A stretch of DNA of 64,000 nucleotides, taken from Rikenellaceae bacterium (GTDB taxonomy: Bacteria; Bacteroidota; Bacteroidia; Bacteroidales; Rikenellaceae). This document shows, piece by piece, positions 27,316-36,113 of the stretch. The DNA lies in NCBI GenBank assembly GCA_015060045.1, contig SUZH01000002.1, forward strand, positions 208,791 through 272,790, in the 5' to 3' direction. The translations under genes and the position numbers were made by a program. The number at the start of each line of letters is the position of its first letter. Position 1 is the stretch's first letter. The notes beneath the pieces are model-generated. The model was not told where the DNA came from and did no database searches. It saw only the letters and a list, made by a program, of their open reading frames with translations.

Positions 27316-29844
27316 TTACTCCAATTTAGTGTAGTTTCCTCCCTGGGTCTGCGACTGCACGATATCCTGCACGAGGTAGTGCAGATAGATCTCGAAGTTC
27401 GTGTACAGGCCCTGCGGATCGAGCGTCTTAAGCGTAGCATCATCCTTGGCAGGATTCAGGCCCAGCTTCGTCTCGTAGTAGTCGGGAATGTTGTCTTTAT
27501 CGGCATCAGCCGTAGCGCGCTTCACCTCCTCGTCGGTAGCGGCGAGTACGGGATAACCGCCCACGTCGTCCGGCAGGTCGATGATACCGTTCTTGCTACC
27601 CATCGAGCCATCCTTATAATAGGTACCCGCACGCGTATGCGTAGCGTTGCGCTCATCCACGGCATCACGGCGCAGCGAAGCACCGGCGTAGTTGAGCACC
27701 GCATGGAAGGCATCCGTAGCCGAATGGCTGGTCACGGCACAAGCCTTACCCTGATAAAGGATCGAGAGCGGCTTCTCCAGCCAGGTCACCTCGGGGCTCT
27801 TCGCACTCAGGCTATTTCCGTTGGTCGGGAAGCCCTGCTTGTTGTTGGCCGTGAGGTTGGCACCCACCTGACTCGACGGATCGATCGACGTATCGAAGTG
27901 GTTCGAGTTGTTGGCGTGGTAGATGTGGGCTGCACCCTCATCGTAGGTCTTGCCACCCGTCGTATAGGTACCATCCACCTGGTAGAAGTAGCTGCGACGC
28001 TTGCCGCCATTCTCCGCCGGCGAGCCATCCTTGTAGCTCGTACCCTTGCCGTTAATCGAACCCGGGCCCCACTTGTAGTAGTTGCCCACGAAGTTCAGAC
28101 GACAACCCTCACCACCATAGGCGGCAAACGAGCAGAAGTTGTAGACCACGTTGTTGCGGAAGTCGATGGCACGCTCCGAAAGGTTGATATCGTGGTCGGT
28201 GTTGTTCGGGGCATAGGTGTTGGGCGAATCGAAACGCGGGTTACGCGAGTCGTGGTTCGCCAAGAGGTTGTGGTGGAACGAAGCGGAAGCACCACCCCAG
28301 ATACCACCATAGCCGTGCGAACCCTTCGTGTGGCCGGCATTGTGCAACGACTCGGCCAGCAGACACCACTGCATCGTGAAGTTGCGGTTCGTGTAGAACG
28401 ACGAACACTCATCCGTCGACCACGACATGGAGCAGTGGTCGATGATGATATTCTTGTGGTAACGACCCCACATGGCATCCAGGCCGTCGTCATCGCTGTT
28501 CGTACCCGTCACACCCGGACGCGAACGCAGGAAGCGGATAATCACGTTGTCGGCATCCACCACCAGCGAGCGATAGCGCAGGCAGACACCGTCACCCGGA
28601 GCAGTTTGACCTGCGATGGTCACATCACCCTTCGTGATCCTGAGGTCCGATTTCAGCTCGATCGTACCCGCTACGTCAAAGACAATCACACGCGGACCCG
28701 ACTGGCCGATGGCATCGCGCAGCGAGCCGGCACCCGAGTCATTGAGGTTCGTCACGTGGATCACACGGCCACCACGACCACCCGTGGTGTACATACCGCC
28801 ACCCTCGGCACCCGGGAAGGCACGAACAACGCCGTCCTGCTCCGAGGCGGGAAGTTTCACGGACATAATCTGACACTTTACACCCATCGTAGCCAATTTG
28901 AGCAGCGCCGACTGGGTCGAGGCATAGAGCGTAATCTCGCCCTCGGAGGTATAGGCCGGAGCGGTCACTACGACCGACTCCTCCTTCACCTGCACACGCC
29001 AACCCTCGGGACGCTCGATGGCAATCTCCTGTACACCCTGCTGCTTGAGCGCAAAGGTGCGTGTCTCGCCTGCCGCGAAGTTCTCCTCGGCCTGAGCCGT
29101 CAGGACAAAGGTAATCGCTCCTGCAACCGGAATCGAGAGCTCCTCACCCGTCACCAGCACAACCAGAAGCGTCGCACCATCCTCACTCAGCTGGGCCGAC
29201 TCAAAGTAGCTCGTCGGAAGCTTCTCGGGATCGGCCACAATCGGGTCGCCATTGGCTTCCAACATGCGCTGCGGACCCTTGCCGTCACCGAGGTCGATGG
29301 TCCAGAAACCCATTGCATCGACACCCAGCGTCGGGGCTGCGCCCATCGCACCTGCGACACCTTCCTCACCCGTCTCGCCCTTGTCGCCAAGGCCCTGAAC
29401 CGGGTTGCCATCCGTATCGAGCAGCAGACTCCACGTCTTGCCGCCGTCATAAGAAAGATACCAATAACCGTCCGTCGGGTCGATCTTCAAGAGCGGCATC
29501 ACGATCTTGCCGTGGTCGCCCTCGGGACCCACTTCACCTGTATCACCCGTCTCGCCCTTCGTGCCCGAAGTGAGCGTATAGGTCGAGCCGTCGTTGTAGG
29601 TGACGGTCACCACACCTTGCTGCTCTGCAACCGAGACAATGTAGCGTGCGCCCTGCAGCGAGCCCACGAGCGAGGCGTAACTCTGCAGGTCGTTATTGAT
29701 CCCCTGCAGCGCCTGCTCCATGGCTGCGATGCGGTTCGCCAGATCCGCTACATCGCTCTTGAGGGCCGAGTCGTCGTAGTCATCCGAACAAGCGACCGAC
29801 AACGTCCCCACGGCGAGCATGATATAAAACAATATGCGTTTCAT
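27316..29844 (-). CDS. Pectate lyase (PL1) with DUF4988/collagen-like N-terminal module, lipoprotein
   Basis: An 842-residue lipoprotein (LSVAC, C19). Domains: predicted coiled coil (~25-62); Gly-X-Y stretches GETGDTGEVGPEG (~94-108) and DKGETGEEGVAGAMG (~153-169); two DGYWYLSYDGGKTW-type units; a beta domain to ~340; then a PL1 pectate-lyase beta-helix. The lyase signatures are GRGGRVIHVTNLNDSGAGSLR, IIDHCSMSWSTDE and HDSRNPRF, the last with the probable catalytic Arg. It should cleave de-esterified homogalacturonan by beta-elimination. The N-terminal module closely resembles that of the next gene upstream. Confidence 0.92.
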   Translation of the reverse strand: MKRILFYIMLAVGTLSVACSDDYDDSALKSDVADLANRIAAMEQALQGINNDLQSYASLVGSLQGARYIVSVAEQQGVVTVTYNDGSTYTLTSGTKGETGDTGEVGPEGDHGKIVMPLLKIDPTDGYWYLSYDGGKTWSLLLDTDGNPVQGLGDKGETGEEGVAGAMGAAPTLGVDAMGFWTIDLGDGKGPQRMLEANGDPIVADPEKLPTSYFESAQLSEDGATLLVVLVTGEELSIPVAGAITFVLTAQAEENFAAGETRTFALKQQGVQEIAIERPEGWRVQVKEESVVVTAPAYTSEGEITLYASTQSALLKLATMGVKCQIMSVKLPASEQDGVVRAFPGAEGGGMYTTGGRGGRVIHVTNLNDSGAGSLRDAIGQSGPRVIVFDVAGTIELKSDLRITKGDVTIAGQTAPGDGVCLRYRSLVVDADNVIIRFLRSRPGVTGTNSDDDGLDAMWGRYHKNIIIDHCSMSWSTDECSSFYTNRNFTMQWCLLAESLHNAGHTKGSHGYGGIWGGASASFHHNLLANHDSRNPRFDSPNTYAPNNTDHDINLSERAIDFRNNVVYNFCSFAAYGGEGCRLNFVGNYYKWGPGSINGKGTSYKDGSPAENGGKRRSYFYQVDGTYTTGGKTYDEGAAHIYHANNSNHFDTSIDPSSQVGANLTANNKQGFPTNGNSLSAKSPEVTWLEKPLSILYQGKACAVTSHSATDAFHAVLNYAGASLRRDAVDERNATHTRAGTYYKDGSMGSKNGIIDLPDDVGGYPVLAATDEEVKRATADADKDNIPDYYETKLGLNPAKDDATLKTLDPQGLYTNFEIYLHYLVQDIVQSQTQGGNYTKLE

Positions 29845-29862
29845 AGCTTACAGCCTACGGGG

Positions 29863-31446
29863 TTACTGCTTATACTCGATCACGAACGAAAGCACCTTGC
29901 AATCCTGATCCGAAGGATTCGAGAAGACAAACTTACCGTCGTTGCCTGCCGTGAAGGTGTAAACGTGCTCGCACGACGACTCGTTATCATTCGACGAAAG
30001 CACCGTCTGCGTCGTACCGTTCACGGTCTCAATCATCGAGAAGAGGTTACCCTTCTTGGCACCATTATCAACCAGTGTAACGGTAATCTTCTGAATCTCG
30101 CCCAGCGGAGTCGTATTGCGAATCAGCGTACCGGCAGCCACCTTCGAGGTCTTGTAGAAGTAGAATACGGGGACCTTCGTACCATCGGCCTGACCCGTCG
30201 TGGTCAAGGAACAACGCGACTCGAAACCTACCGAATTCCAGGTCCAGGTCGAGAAGGTGTCGCCCATATCGACTACAGCCGACGTACCACCGGGCAGACC
30301 CAGGCCACCCTCGATCGCCTCGGCGGCAATCAGCGAGTAGCTCTTCGACTCACCCGTACCGGGGTTTGGATCGGGCGTCGGATCAGGAGTCGGGTCGGGC
30401 GTCGGATCGGGATCGGGCGTCGTGCCATCCACCGTAACCTGCATGCGGAGCACCGTAGCCAGGCCGTTCTTCATCACCACCAGCAGCGACAGATCCGTAG
30501 CCGAATCGGCCGTAGCGCGCGTAGCTGCCTCGGCAGCGGGAGCGGTCACCTCGAGGGTCATCTCCTTCAGCACGGCCTTCCAGCCATCGGGCGTACCGAT
30601 CACCTTGACCAGATCGGCCGTGGGAGCCTTTACCGTGTAGCTCTTCGTCTCGCCTGCAGCAAAGCTCTGCACACCCTCCACGGGGTTCTCACCGGCGTAG
30701 AGCTGGGCCAAAGCGGCACCACCCACGGGAATCTCCAGCACCTCGGTCGTACCGGCCAGCACCACCTGCAGGGTCGAGTTCTCGGCCGAGTAGCTTACCG
30801 ACTCAAAGACCGACTTGTAGCTCACGTTCCCTGCACCCTCGGCAACTACCGCCTTCACGTCGTTACCGGCTGCATCCTTCAGGCGCTCGTAGCTCTTACC
30901 GCCATCGTAGCTCACCGTCCAGTAGCCATCGGCGTCCACGCTCAGCATCGGGGTATAGCCCTGGGCACCTTGTGCACCCTGGTCACCCGTCTCGCCCGTT
31001 TGGCCCAAGGCCGAAACCTTTTCGCCGTTGGGATACTCCCACGTCGTGCCACCGTCGTAGCTTACCTGCCAATAACCCTCGGCGTCGATGCGCATCATCG
31101 GGGTCGAAGCGGGACCCTCAGGACCCTGCGGGCCCTGGGGACCCTGATCACCCTTCTGGCCGTTGGCAATCGTGTAGCTCTTGCCGTTCGAGAAGGTTAC
31201 CGTATAACCACCATCGGCATGCTCCGTCACCTTCGTGATGGCAACGCCGTTGGCAATGGACTGCATGGCGGCAATGTCGCTGTTGATCTTCTGGGCCTCC
31301 TGCTTGAGCGAGGCGATCTGCTGCTCGAGCGAGGTCACTTTATCTTTCAGGTCGTTGATGTCGTCCTTGATGGCCGAATCATCGTAACCCTCCGAGCAAC
31401 CCGTCCAAAGGCAGGCTGCTGCGAGGAAATAGAGCAATCGTTTCAT
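29863..31446 (-). CDS. DUF4988 lipoprotein with collagen-like repeats and proline-threonine linker
   Basis: A 527-residue lipoprotein (C17 in LWTGC) with no recognised catalytic domain. Layout: coiled coil (~25-65), Gly-X-Y GDQGPQGPQGPEGP, unit AEGYWQVSYDGGTTW, Gly-X-Y GETGDQGAQGAQG, unit ADGYWTVSYDGGKSY, beta domain to ~345, a (PDPT)n linker near 346-363, and a C-terminal ~150-residue beta-sandwich-like region. The stalk-linker-beta layout suits a surface glycan-binding protein that partners the pectate lyase (inference). Confidence 0.8.
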   Translation of the reverse strand: MKRLLYFLAAACLWTGCSEGYDDSAIKDDINDLKDKVTSLEQQIASLKQEAQKINSDIAAMQSIANGVAITKVTEHADGGYTVTFSNGKSYTIANGQKGDQGPQGPQGPEGPASTPMMRIDAEGYWQVSYDGGTTWEYPNGEKVSALGQTGETGDQGAQGAQGYTPMLSVDADGYWTVSYDGGKSYERLKDAAGNDVKAVVAEGAGNVSYKSVFESVSYSAENSTLQVVLAGTTEVLEIPVGGAALAQLYAGENPVEGVQSFAAGETKSYTVKAPTADLVKVIGTPDGWKAVLKEMTLEVTAPAAEAATRATADSATDLSLLVVMKNGLATVLRMQVTVDGTTPDPDPTPDPTPDPTPDPNPGTGESKSYSLIAAEAIEGGLGLPGGTSAVVDMGDTFSTWTWNSVGFESRCSLTTTGQADGTKVPVFYFYKTSKVAAGTLIRNTTPLGEIQKITVTLVDNGAKKGNLFSMIETVNGTTQTVLSSNDNESSCEHVYTFTAGNDGKFVFSNPSDQDCKVLSFVIEYKQ

Positions 31447-31477
31447 TGCTGTGAAGTTTTAAGGTTTTTGTTTCCGT

Positions 31478-33148
31478 TTAGTTGATGGCTACCTTACCCT
31501 CCGACTTGGGCGAGAGCTGGGCATTCTCGGCCGAAATCTGGGCCGAACCGATCTGGATATGCTCGTTGCGGCTACCCGTTACGATCAGGGCCGTCTCCAT
31601 ACCCTCGGGGCAGATGAACTGCTCGGTTACCACCTGCTTGGCGTTGTTGATCGCCAGGGCGGGACCCTGCTTCGGCACAACGGTCACGTTCTTCAGGCTC
31701 ACGTTGGTCGACTCGTTGATCTGGGCACCCGTCGTCGTGTAGAACCAGGCATTCTCCACCTTCACGTTCTCCACGTTCATCTCGGGCAGACCATTGAAGA
31801 GCATCGCACGGCGAGCACCGCTGCAGCGTACATCCTTGATCGAGATGTTGCGGAAGGCGGGCGTCGTCTCGTCCACGGGCTTGAAGGGCATATCCGAAGC
31901 CTCACCCTCGTCACCATCGGCCAGGGCCTCCGAAGCCGACTTGCCACCGTAGAAGAGGTCGAACAAAAGACCGTCCGTCAGGATGTTGTTCATCGTGATG
32001 TTCTCGATGAAGATATTCTCCACCACACCACCGCGACCACGCGTCGACTTGAAGCGCAGACCTACATCCGTACCCGAGAAGGTCAGGTCACGCACGCAGA
32101 CATTCTTCACGCCGCCCGACATCTCGCTACCAACGACGAAACCACCGTGGCCGTGGAATACGATACAGTTCTGTACGATCACATTCTCGCAGGGGATACC
32201 GCGCTTGCGGCCATCCTCGTTCTTACCGCTCTTGATGCAGATGGCATCGTCACCGGCGTCGATCGACGAGTTGATCACCAGCACATTCTTGCACGACTCG
32301 ATATCCAGGCCGTCGCCATTCTGGGCATAGGCCGGGCAACGAACCGTCACACCGTCAATCGTCAGGTCGGTGCAGATGGCCGGATGTACCGTCCAGCAGG
32401 GCGAGTTCTGGAACGTCACGCCCTCGAGCAGCACGTTGTCGCAGTTGTGGATGGCAACCATCACCGGACGCAGGAAGTCGCGGATCGGCTCAAAGTCCTC
32501 CTTCGTCTTCATGTTCTCGTTCACGTTCTGGTCCGTAGCACCCTTCTGACCGCGGTAGTAGCTCTCGGTGGGGAACCAATTCGTACCATCGACGATACCG
32601 CCGCTGGCTACGAGCTTCTTCCAGGCCGACTCGGTCACCTTGCTCTGCTTGACCATACGCCAAGCGTCACCGTTACCGTCGATCACACCACCACCCGTGA
32701 TGGCCACGTTCTTCACGCCACGGGCCGAGATGGGCGACTGCATGCGCCACGTGTTCAGACCCTCGAAGATGATCTCCGTCAGGGGATAGAGCGACTGGTC
32801 GGGGCTGAAGAGAATCATGGCGTGGTTCGAGAGGTGGAGCTCGATGTTGTCCTTCAGGACGATCGGGCCGGTGAACCAGATACCGTCGGGCACGTTCACC
32901 TTACCACCACCCTGCTCGGCCAGGTTGTCGATCGTAGCCTGGATGGCCTCCGTATTGAGGGTCAAGCCATCACCCACGGCACCGAAATCGACGATCGAAG
33001 CCTCACGGGCAGGAATCACGGGACGCTCCACGCGGGGCATCTCGAACGGGAGGTTGGCATAGACGTCGGCCGTCTTGTCAGCCTCGCCACAGCAGCAGGC
33101 CGACATCGCGGCAGCCGCCAGAATCAACAAAGTTTGCTTTACGTTCAT
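31478..33148 (-). CDS. GH28 polygalacturonase family lipoprotein
   Basis: A 556-residue beta-helix enzyme for hydrolysis of alpha-1,4-galacturonan or rhamnogalacturonan. All four GH28 signatures are present: NGDGLD, DAGDDAI (catalytic Asp pair), GHGGFV and RFKS. Lipoprotein signal with a run of cysteines (SACCCG). It lies between the DUF4861 and DUF4988 genes. Exo or endo action cannot be decided here. Confidence 0.94.
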   Translation of the reverse strand: MNVKQTLLILAAAAMSACCCGEADKTADVYANLPFEMPRVERPVIPAREASIVDFGAVGDGLTLNTEAIQATIDNLAEQGGGKVNVPDGIWFTGPIVLKDNIELHLSNHAMILFSPDQSLYPLTEIIFEGLNTWRMQSPISARGVKNVAITGGGVIDGNGDAWRMVKQSKVTESAWKKLVASGGIVDGTNWFPTESYYRGQKGATDQNVNENMKTKEDFEPIRDFLRPVMVAIHNCDNVLLEGVTFQNSPCWTVHPAICTDLTIDGVTVRCPAYAQNGDGLDIESCKNVLVINSSIDAGDDAICIKSGKNEDGRKRGIPCENVIVQNCIVFHGHGGFVVGSEMSGGVKNVCVRDLTFSGTDVGLRFKSTRGRGGVVENIFIENITMNNILTDGLLFDLFYGGKSASEALADGDEGEASDMPFKPVDETTPAFRNISIKDVRCSGARRAMLFNGLPEMNVENVKVENAWFYTTTGAQINESTNVSLKNVTVVPKQGPALAINNAKQVVTEQFICPEGMETALIVTGSRNEHIQIGSAQISAENAQLSPKSEGKVAIN

Positions 33149-33192
33149 GGTTGTTGGTTTTTTGTTATTTATTTGATTATCTGTTGTTTACG

Positions 33193-34371
33193 TTATTTTA
33201 CGCGCTCTACCTTGATCGGCTCGGCAGCTTTTTTGGCCTTCTGCAGCACGTCGGTCAGCAGCTCCTCATCCGTGAGTGAATCGAGCCACGAGCTCTTGCG
33301 CCAATTCATGTCGAAGTGGTACGCAATCTCACCCTCGGCATTGGGCGTGAGCTGGTAGAGGTAGCTCAGCTGATCATCCTCGGCCGAGAGAATCTCCACC
33401 TCCTCGGGCAGGGCTACGGCCAGGGCCACGGTCTCCTTGGGCCACTTCTCGTAGTCGTTCTCGGGGTGGTCGCAGCCGATCTGTGCCACGGCACGCTCCT
33501 CCTTGATCGACTTCGTGTCGAGCATCTTCATCACACCCGTCACGAACTTCAGCCCCTCATAGTCGCCCTCGATGAAGTTCTCCACCACCACGTCACTATG
33601 GCCGGCATAGATCGTGTAGCGCGAGGTCATGTTAAGTTCCTTACCACAGTAGTTCCAACCCTCGACCTCCATCTCCATGATGGCACGCACGGGACCCTTC
33701 GCCAATACGCGGGCCTCACGACGCTTGAAGTCGGTGATGTGGATCATCTGCTTCTGCTCGTCGTCCCAGCCCTTCAGCACGCCGACACCGATCGAGCCAA
33801 AGACACGCAGGTTGTCGTGGCCAAAGCCCTCGGCCAGCTGCTCGGGCGTCGAGTACCACATCGATTGGCGCAACTCGAGCTGGGGCTTCTTCTTGCCGTA
33901 GGTGTCGATCGTCTGCTTCTTGTCGAAATAGACGCGGTAGGCACCCCACTCCGACTCGATGGCGGGGCCGTGGTGGTGCAGCTTGCGGTACATGTCATCC
34001 TTGAACGAGAAGAGGGTATCCTTCTCCTCATAGGGGTTTGCTTCGTCACCCGTCTTCCACCACATCTGGGCGTTGGTGCGGGGGGCATACTCCTTCGTTG
34101 CGGGGTTCTCCGAGAAGGTGACGGTAAACTCCTTCGAGCCCTCCACGTCGGCTACAAAGGCGGCCTCCGCGAGGCACTTGTCGAGCTGCGAGGGGATCTC
34201 CTCGCCATCGGCCGTCACGACCACCGACTGCGCCCAGGCGGGCACTTCGCTGATCACCACGGGGCAATCCTTACGCGGGTTCTCGACCGACACGCGGTAG
34301 GTGCGCTCCTCGGTCTGGGTGCAGGCGCAAAGCATCGCAGCCAATGCGCCCATCAAAACGATTTTTTTCAT
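33193..34371 (-). CDS. DUF4861 family lipoprotein (second copy)
   Basis: A 392-residue lipoprotein (lipobox MLCAC). Block KLHHHGPAIESEWGAYRVYFD is the counterpart of the acidic-aromatic block in the protein at 17047-18174, and the C-terminal QLSYLYQLTP is similar in position. Function unknown; the family is recurrent in pectin loci. Its ATG lies one base after the stop of the upstream esterase gene, so the two are probably translated together. Confidence 0.85.
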   Translation of the reverse strand: MKKIVLMGALAAMLCACTQTEERTYRVSVENPRKDCPVVISEVPAWAQSVVVTADGEEIPSQLDKCLAEAAFVADVEGSKEFTVTFSENPATKEYAPRTNAQMWWKTGDEANPYEEKDTLFSFKDDMYRKLHHHGPAIESEWGAYRVYFDKKQTIDTYGKKKPQLELRQSMWYSTPEQLAEGFGHDNLRVFGSIGVGVLKGWDDEQKQMIHITDFKRREARVLAKGPVRAIMEMEVEGWNYCGKELNMTSRYTIYAGHSDVVVENFIEGDYEGLKFVTGVMKMLDTKSIKEERAVAQIGCDHPENDYEKWPKETVALAVALPEEVEILSAEDDQLSYLYQLTPNAEGEIAYHFDMNWRKSSWLDSLTDEELLTDVLQKAKKAAEPIKVERVK

Positions 34372-34372
34372 G

Positions 34373-35788
34373 TTATTTAAGGGTTTTAATTAGATTTTCC
34401 AGTTCAGCGGCCGAGCGAATTGCCCCCTCGGGGAGCTCGCCACGGAAGCTCTGCAGGGCCTCGTTGGGTTGGAGGGTCACCTTCGTCTCATCGACCTGCG
34501 AAAGGTCCATCCCCAGCTCATCGGCAAAGAAGCGATAGACAGCCATGCGCTTATTCGGGCCGTAGTCGTGTTTCTCGTCCGCGAAGTGGGCATTGCGGAG
34601 GTTGTGCTGGGCGTTGTAGAAGCCCCAAATGCGGTGCAGGTAGGGCTGCTCAAGCGTGGGATAGGTGTGGGTCCAGTCGCCACCATCGGAGACGGTCAAG
34701 ACGGGCTTCGGGGCCATGACGGCAGCCAACAACTCGGGCATCGCCGAGCCACCTGCGGCCAAAGCCACGGGGCGACCACTCTCGCAGGGGCAACCGCCGT
34801 CGAAGTGCGACACGAGGTGCACCACGGGTGCCAAGACCGAGAAACGGCCATCCACCAGGGCGATCATCAGCGTATGCGTACCGCCGCCCGAACCGCCCGT
34901 AGCGGCCATGCGGTTTACATCCACATCCTTGCGCGTGGCCAAAATCCAGTCGGTCACCACCTTCGACCAGAGCACCTGTACCTGCATGGCGTAGGGGGCT
35001 TGGTGGGCCGCAATGCCGAGCTGATGCTCCGACTCACCCCAGGCGACGATATCGACATCGACCGCCACAGCGCCCATGCGGGCAAAGGTGGCCATGCGGT
35101 ACTGCTGGTCGGCACGGTAGCGCGCCTCGGGCCAGTGGCCTGCAGGCGAGATGATCAGGGGGCGCTTGGCCTTCCCCTTGAGCTTGGCCGTGGGGGCGTA
35201 GATCGTACCACAGGCATAGAGACCGGGGAGGGTCTCGAGGGCAAAGTTCTGCGTCGTATAGCCGTCGTGCTTCACGATTTGACCGATGCGGATCGCGGGA
35301 TTAGCCTTCAGACCGCGCACAAAGGGGTCGAGGTTGAGAATGCGCAGGGCATCCTTTTTCACCTCCTCCTTACGCTGCTCCCACTCCTCACGGTTCTGGT
35401 ACTTGGCCGAGAGCCAGGCAAGGAGTTTCTCGCCATCGGCAGGGACGCGACGGTGGTACTCGTAGGGCTGCACACGCACCGTGCGGCCACGCTGCTCCCA
35501 CTTCAGGTCGAGGGGCAGGAGGATGTTGTGCAGGGTCTCATCGAGCGAATAGGGACGGATACGCGAGGCGGCATAGTCGAGCGTCAGGCTCTTGGGGTCG
35601 AAATTACGGCAATCGATCTTCACGTCGAAGATCGCCTCCACCTCGGCAACGACCTCCGCAAAGGGCATCGTAAAGGGGGTTTCGGAGGCCGCCAGGCGGT
35701 CGGTCAAGGTCTGCGCCTCGGCCACGCCGAGCGTGCACACAAGGGCGCCTACACACGCAAGCGCGCGCGAAAAGAGTTTTATCTTCAT
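34373..35788 (-). CDS. Secreted alpha/beta-hydrolase esterase (CE19-like) with N-terminal STN-like domain
   Basis: A 471-residue exported protein. After the signal peptide (ends VAEA), residues ~20-100 look like a secretin/TonB short N-terminal (STN) fold: FAEVVAEVEAIFDVKIDC... LDETLHNILLPLDLKWEQRG. The remainder is an alpha/beta hydrolase with GGSGGGTHT (nucleophile elbow, Ser) and late Asp/His candidates (SDGGDWTHTYP, DEKHDYG). It resembles the family that includes a rhamnogalacturonan-II methylesterase (CE19), so pectin de-esterification is likely but not proven. First gene of the seven-gene operon; ATG 35788 chosen because the signal peptide follows at once. Confidence 0.75.
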   Translation of the reverse strand: MKIKLFSRALACVGALVCTLGVAEAQTLTDRLAASETPFTMPFAEVVAEVEAIFDVKIDCRNFDPKSLTLDYAASRIRPYSLDETLHNILLPLDLKWEQRGRTVRVQPYEYHRRVPADGEKLLAWLSAKYQNREEWEQRKEEVKKDALRILNLDPFVRGLKANPAIRIGQIVKHDGYTTQNFALETLPGLYACGTIYAPTAKLKGKAKRPLIISPAGHWPEARYRADQQYRMATFARMGAVAVDVDIVAWGESEHQLGIAAHQAPYAMQVQVLWSKVVTDWILATRKDVDVNRMAATGGSGGGTHTLMIALVDGRFSVLAPVVHLVSHFDGGCPCESGRPVALAAGGSAMPELLAAVMAPKPVLTVSDGGDWTHTYPTLEQPYLHRIWGFYNAQHNLRNAHFADEKHDYGPNKRMAVYRFFADELGMDLSQVDETKVTLQPNEALQSFRGELPEGAIRSAAELENLIKTLK

Positions 35789-35811
35789 AGTAGGTTTAGG
35801 TATAATCAAGA

Positions 35812-35819
35812 CAAAGATA
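35812..35819 (-). promoter_or_regulatory. -7 element of the pectin operon promoter
   Basis: Reads TATCTTTG on the minus strand (exact TAnnTTTG), 23 bp before the ATG at 35788. The -33 region falls inside a heptamer tandem repeat with no TTTG. Confidence 0.6.
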
Positions 35820-35827
35820 GAAAAAAA

Positions 35828-35878
35828 AGTTGAAAGTTGAAAGTTGAAAGTTAAAAGTTGAAAGTTATAAGTTGAACT
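35828..35878. repeat. Tandem heptamer repeat (gttgaaa)n upstream of the pectin operon
   Basis: About seven head-to-tail copies of a 7-bp unit, gttgaaa, with slight decay (gttaaaa, gttataa). It begins 9 bp upstream of the -7 element, so it occupies the -33 region. Confidence 0.85.
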
Positions 35879-35891
35879 TTGCTAGTAAGCC

Positions 35892-35930
35892 GAGCGCAGA
35901 TGCCACCATGCAGACTATGCCGAAGCAGGG
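35892..35930 (+). repeat. Diverged partial copy of the 91-bp repeat
   Basis: Shares gag(c/t)gcaga near its start, gcagactatgccga in the middle and agcaggg at the end with the 20067-20157 element, with internal deletions and substitutions. Confidence 0.5.
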
Positions 35931-35955
35931 CAAAATGAATTTTTTGGCGCGAAAT

Positions 35956-35986
35956 TTTGTTAATTCCATTTTTCGCCCTATATTTG
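35956..35986 (+). promoter_or_regulatory. Promoter of tRNA-Ser
   Basis: TTTG at 35956-35959, 19-bp spacer, TATATTTG at 35979-35986; initiation near 35991 gives a ~35-base 5' leader. Confidence 0.65.
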
Positions 35987-36025
35987 CACACCCTTTCGGA
36001 ACAAAACGACCGAAAACGGGAAAAC

Positions 36026-36113
36026 GGAGAGGTGGGTGAGTGGCTGAAACCACCGGTTTGCTAAACCGACGTACCTGATTAGGGTACCACGAGTTCGAAT
36101 CTCGTCCTCTCCG
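36026..36113 (+). tRNA. tRNA-Ser(GCU)
   Basis: An 88-nt class II tRNA. Acceptor ggagagg pairs cctctcc, discriminator G, anticodon loop ttgctaa with anticodon GCT, a long variable arm and T-loop gttcgaatc. CCA is not encoded. Confidence 0.95.

Noticed and set aside
27379..31485. A 1368-codon plus-strand open frame antisense to the PL1 and DUF4988 genes
   Set aside because: It lies exactly opposite two well-supported genes, spans both and their intergenic gap, and its translation is His/Arg/Thr/Val-rich without domains. It results from strong codon bias that keeps stops out of the complementary frame.
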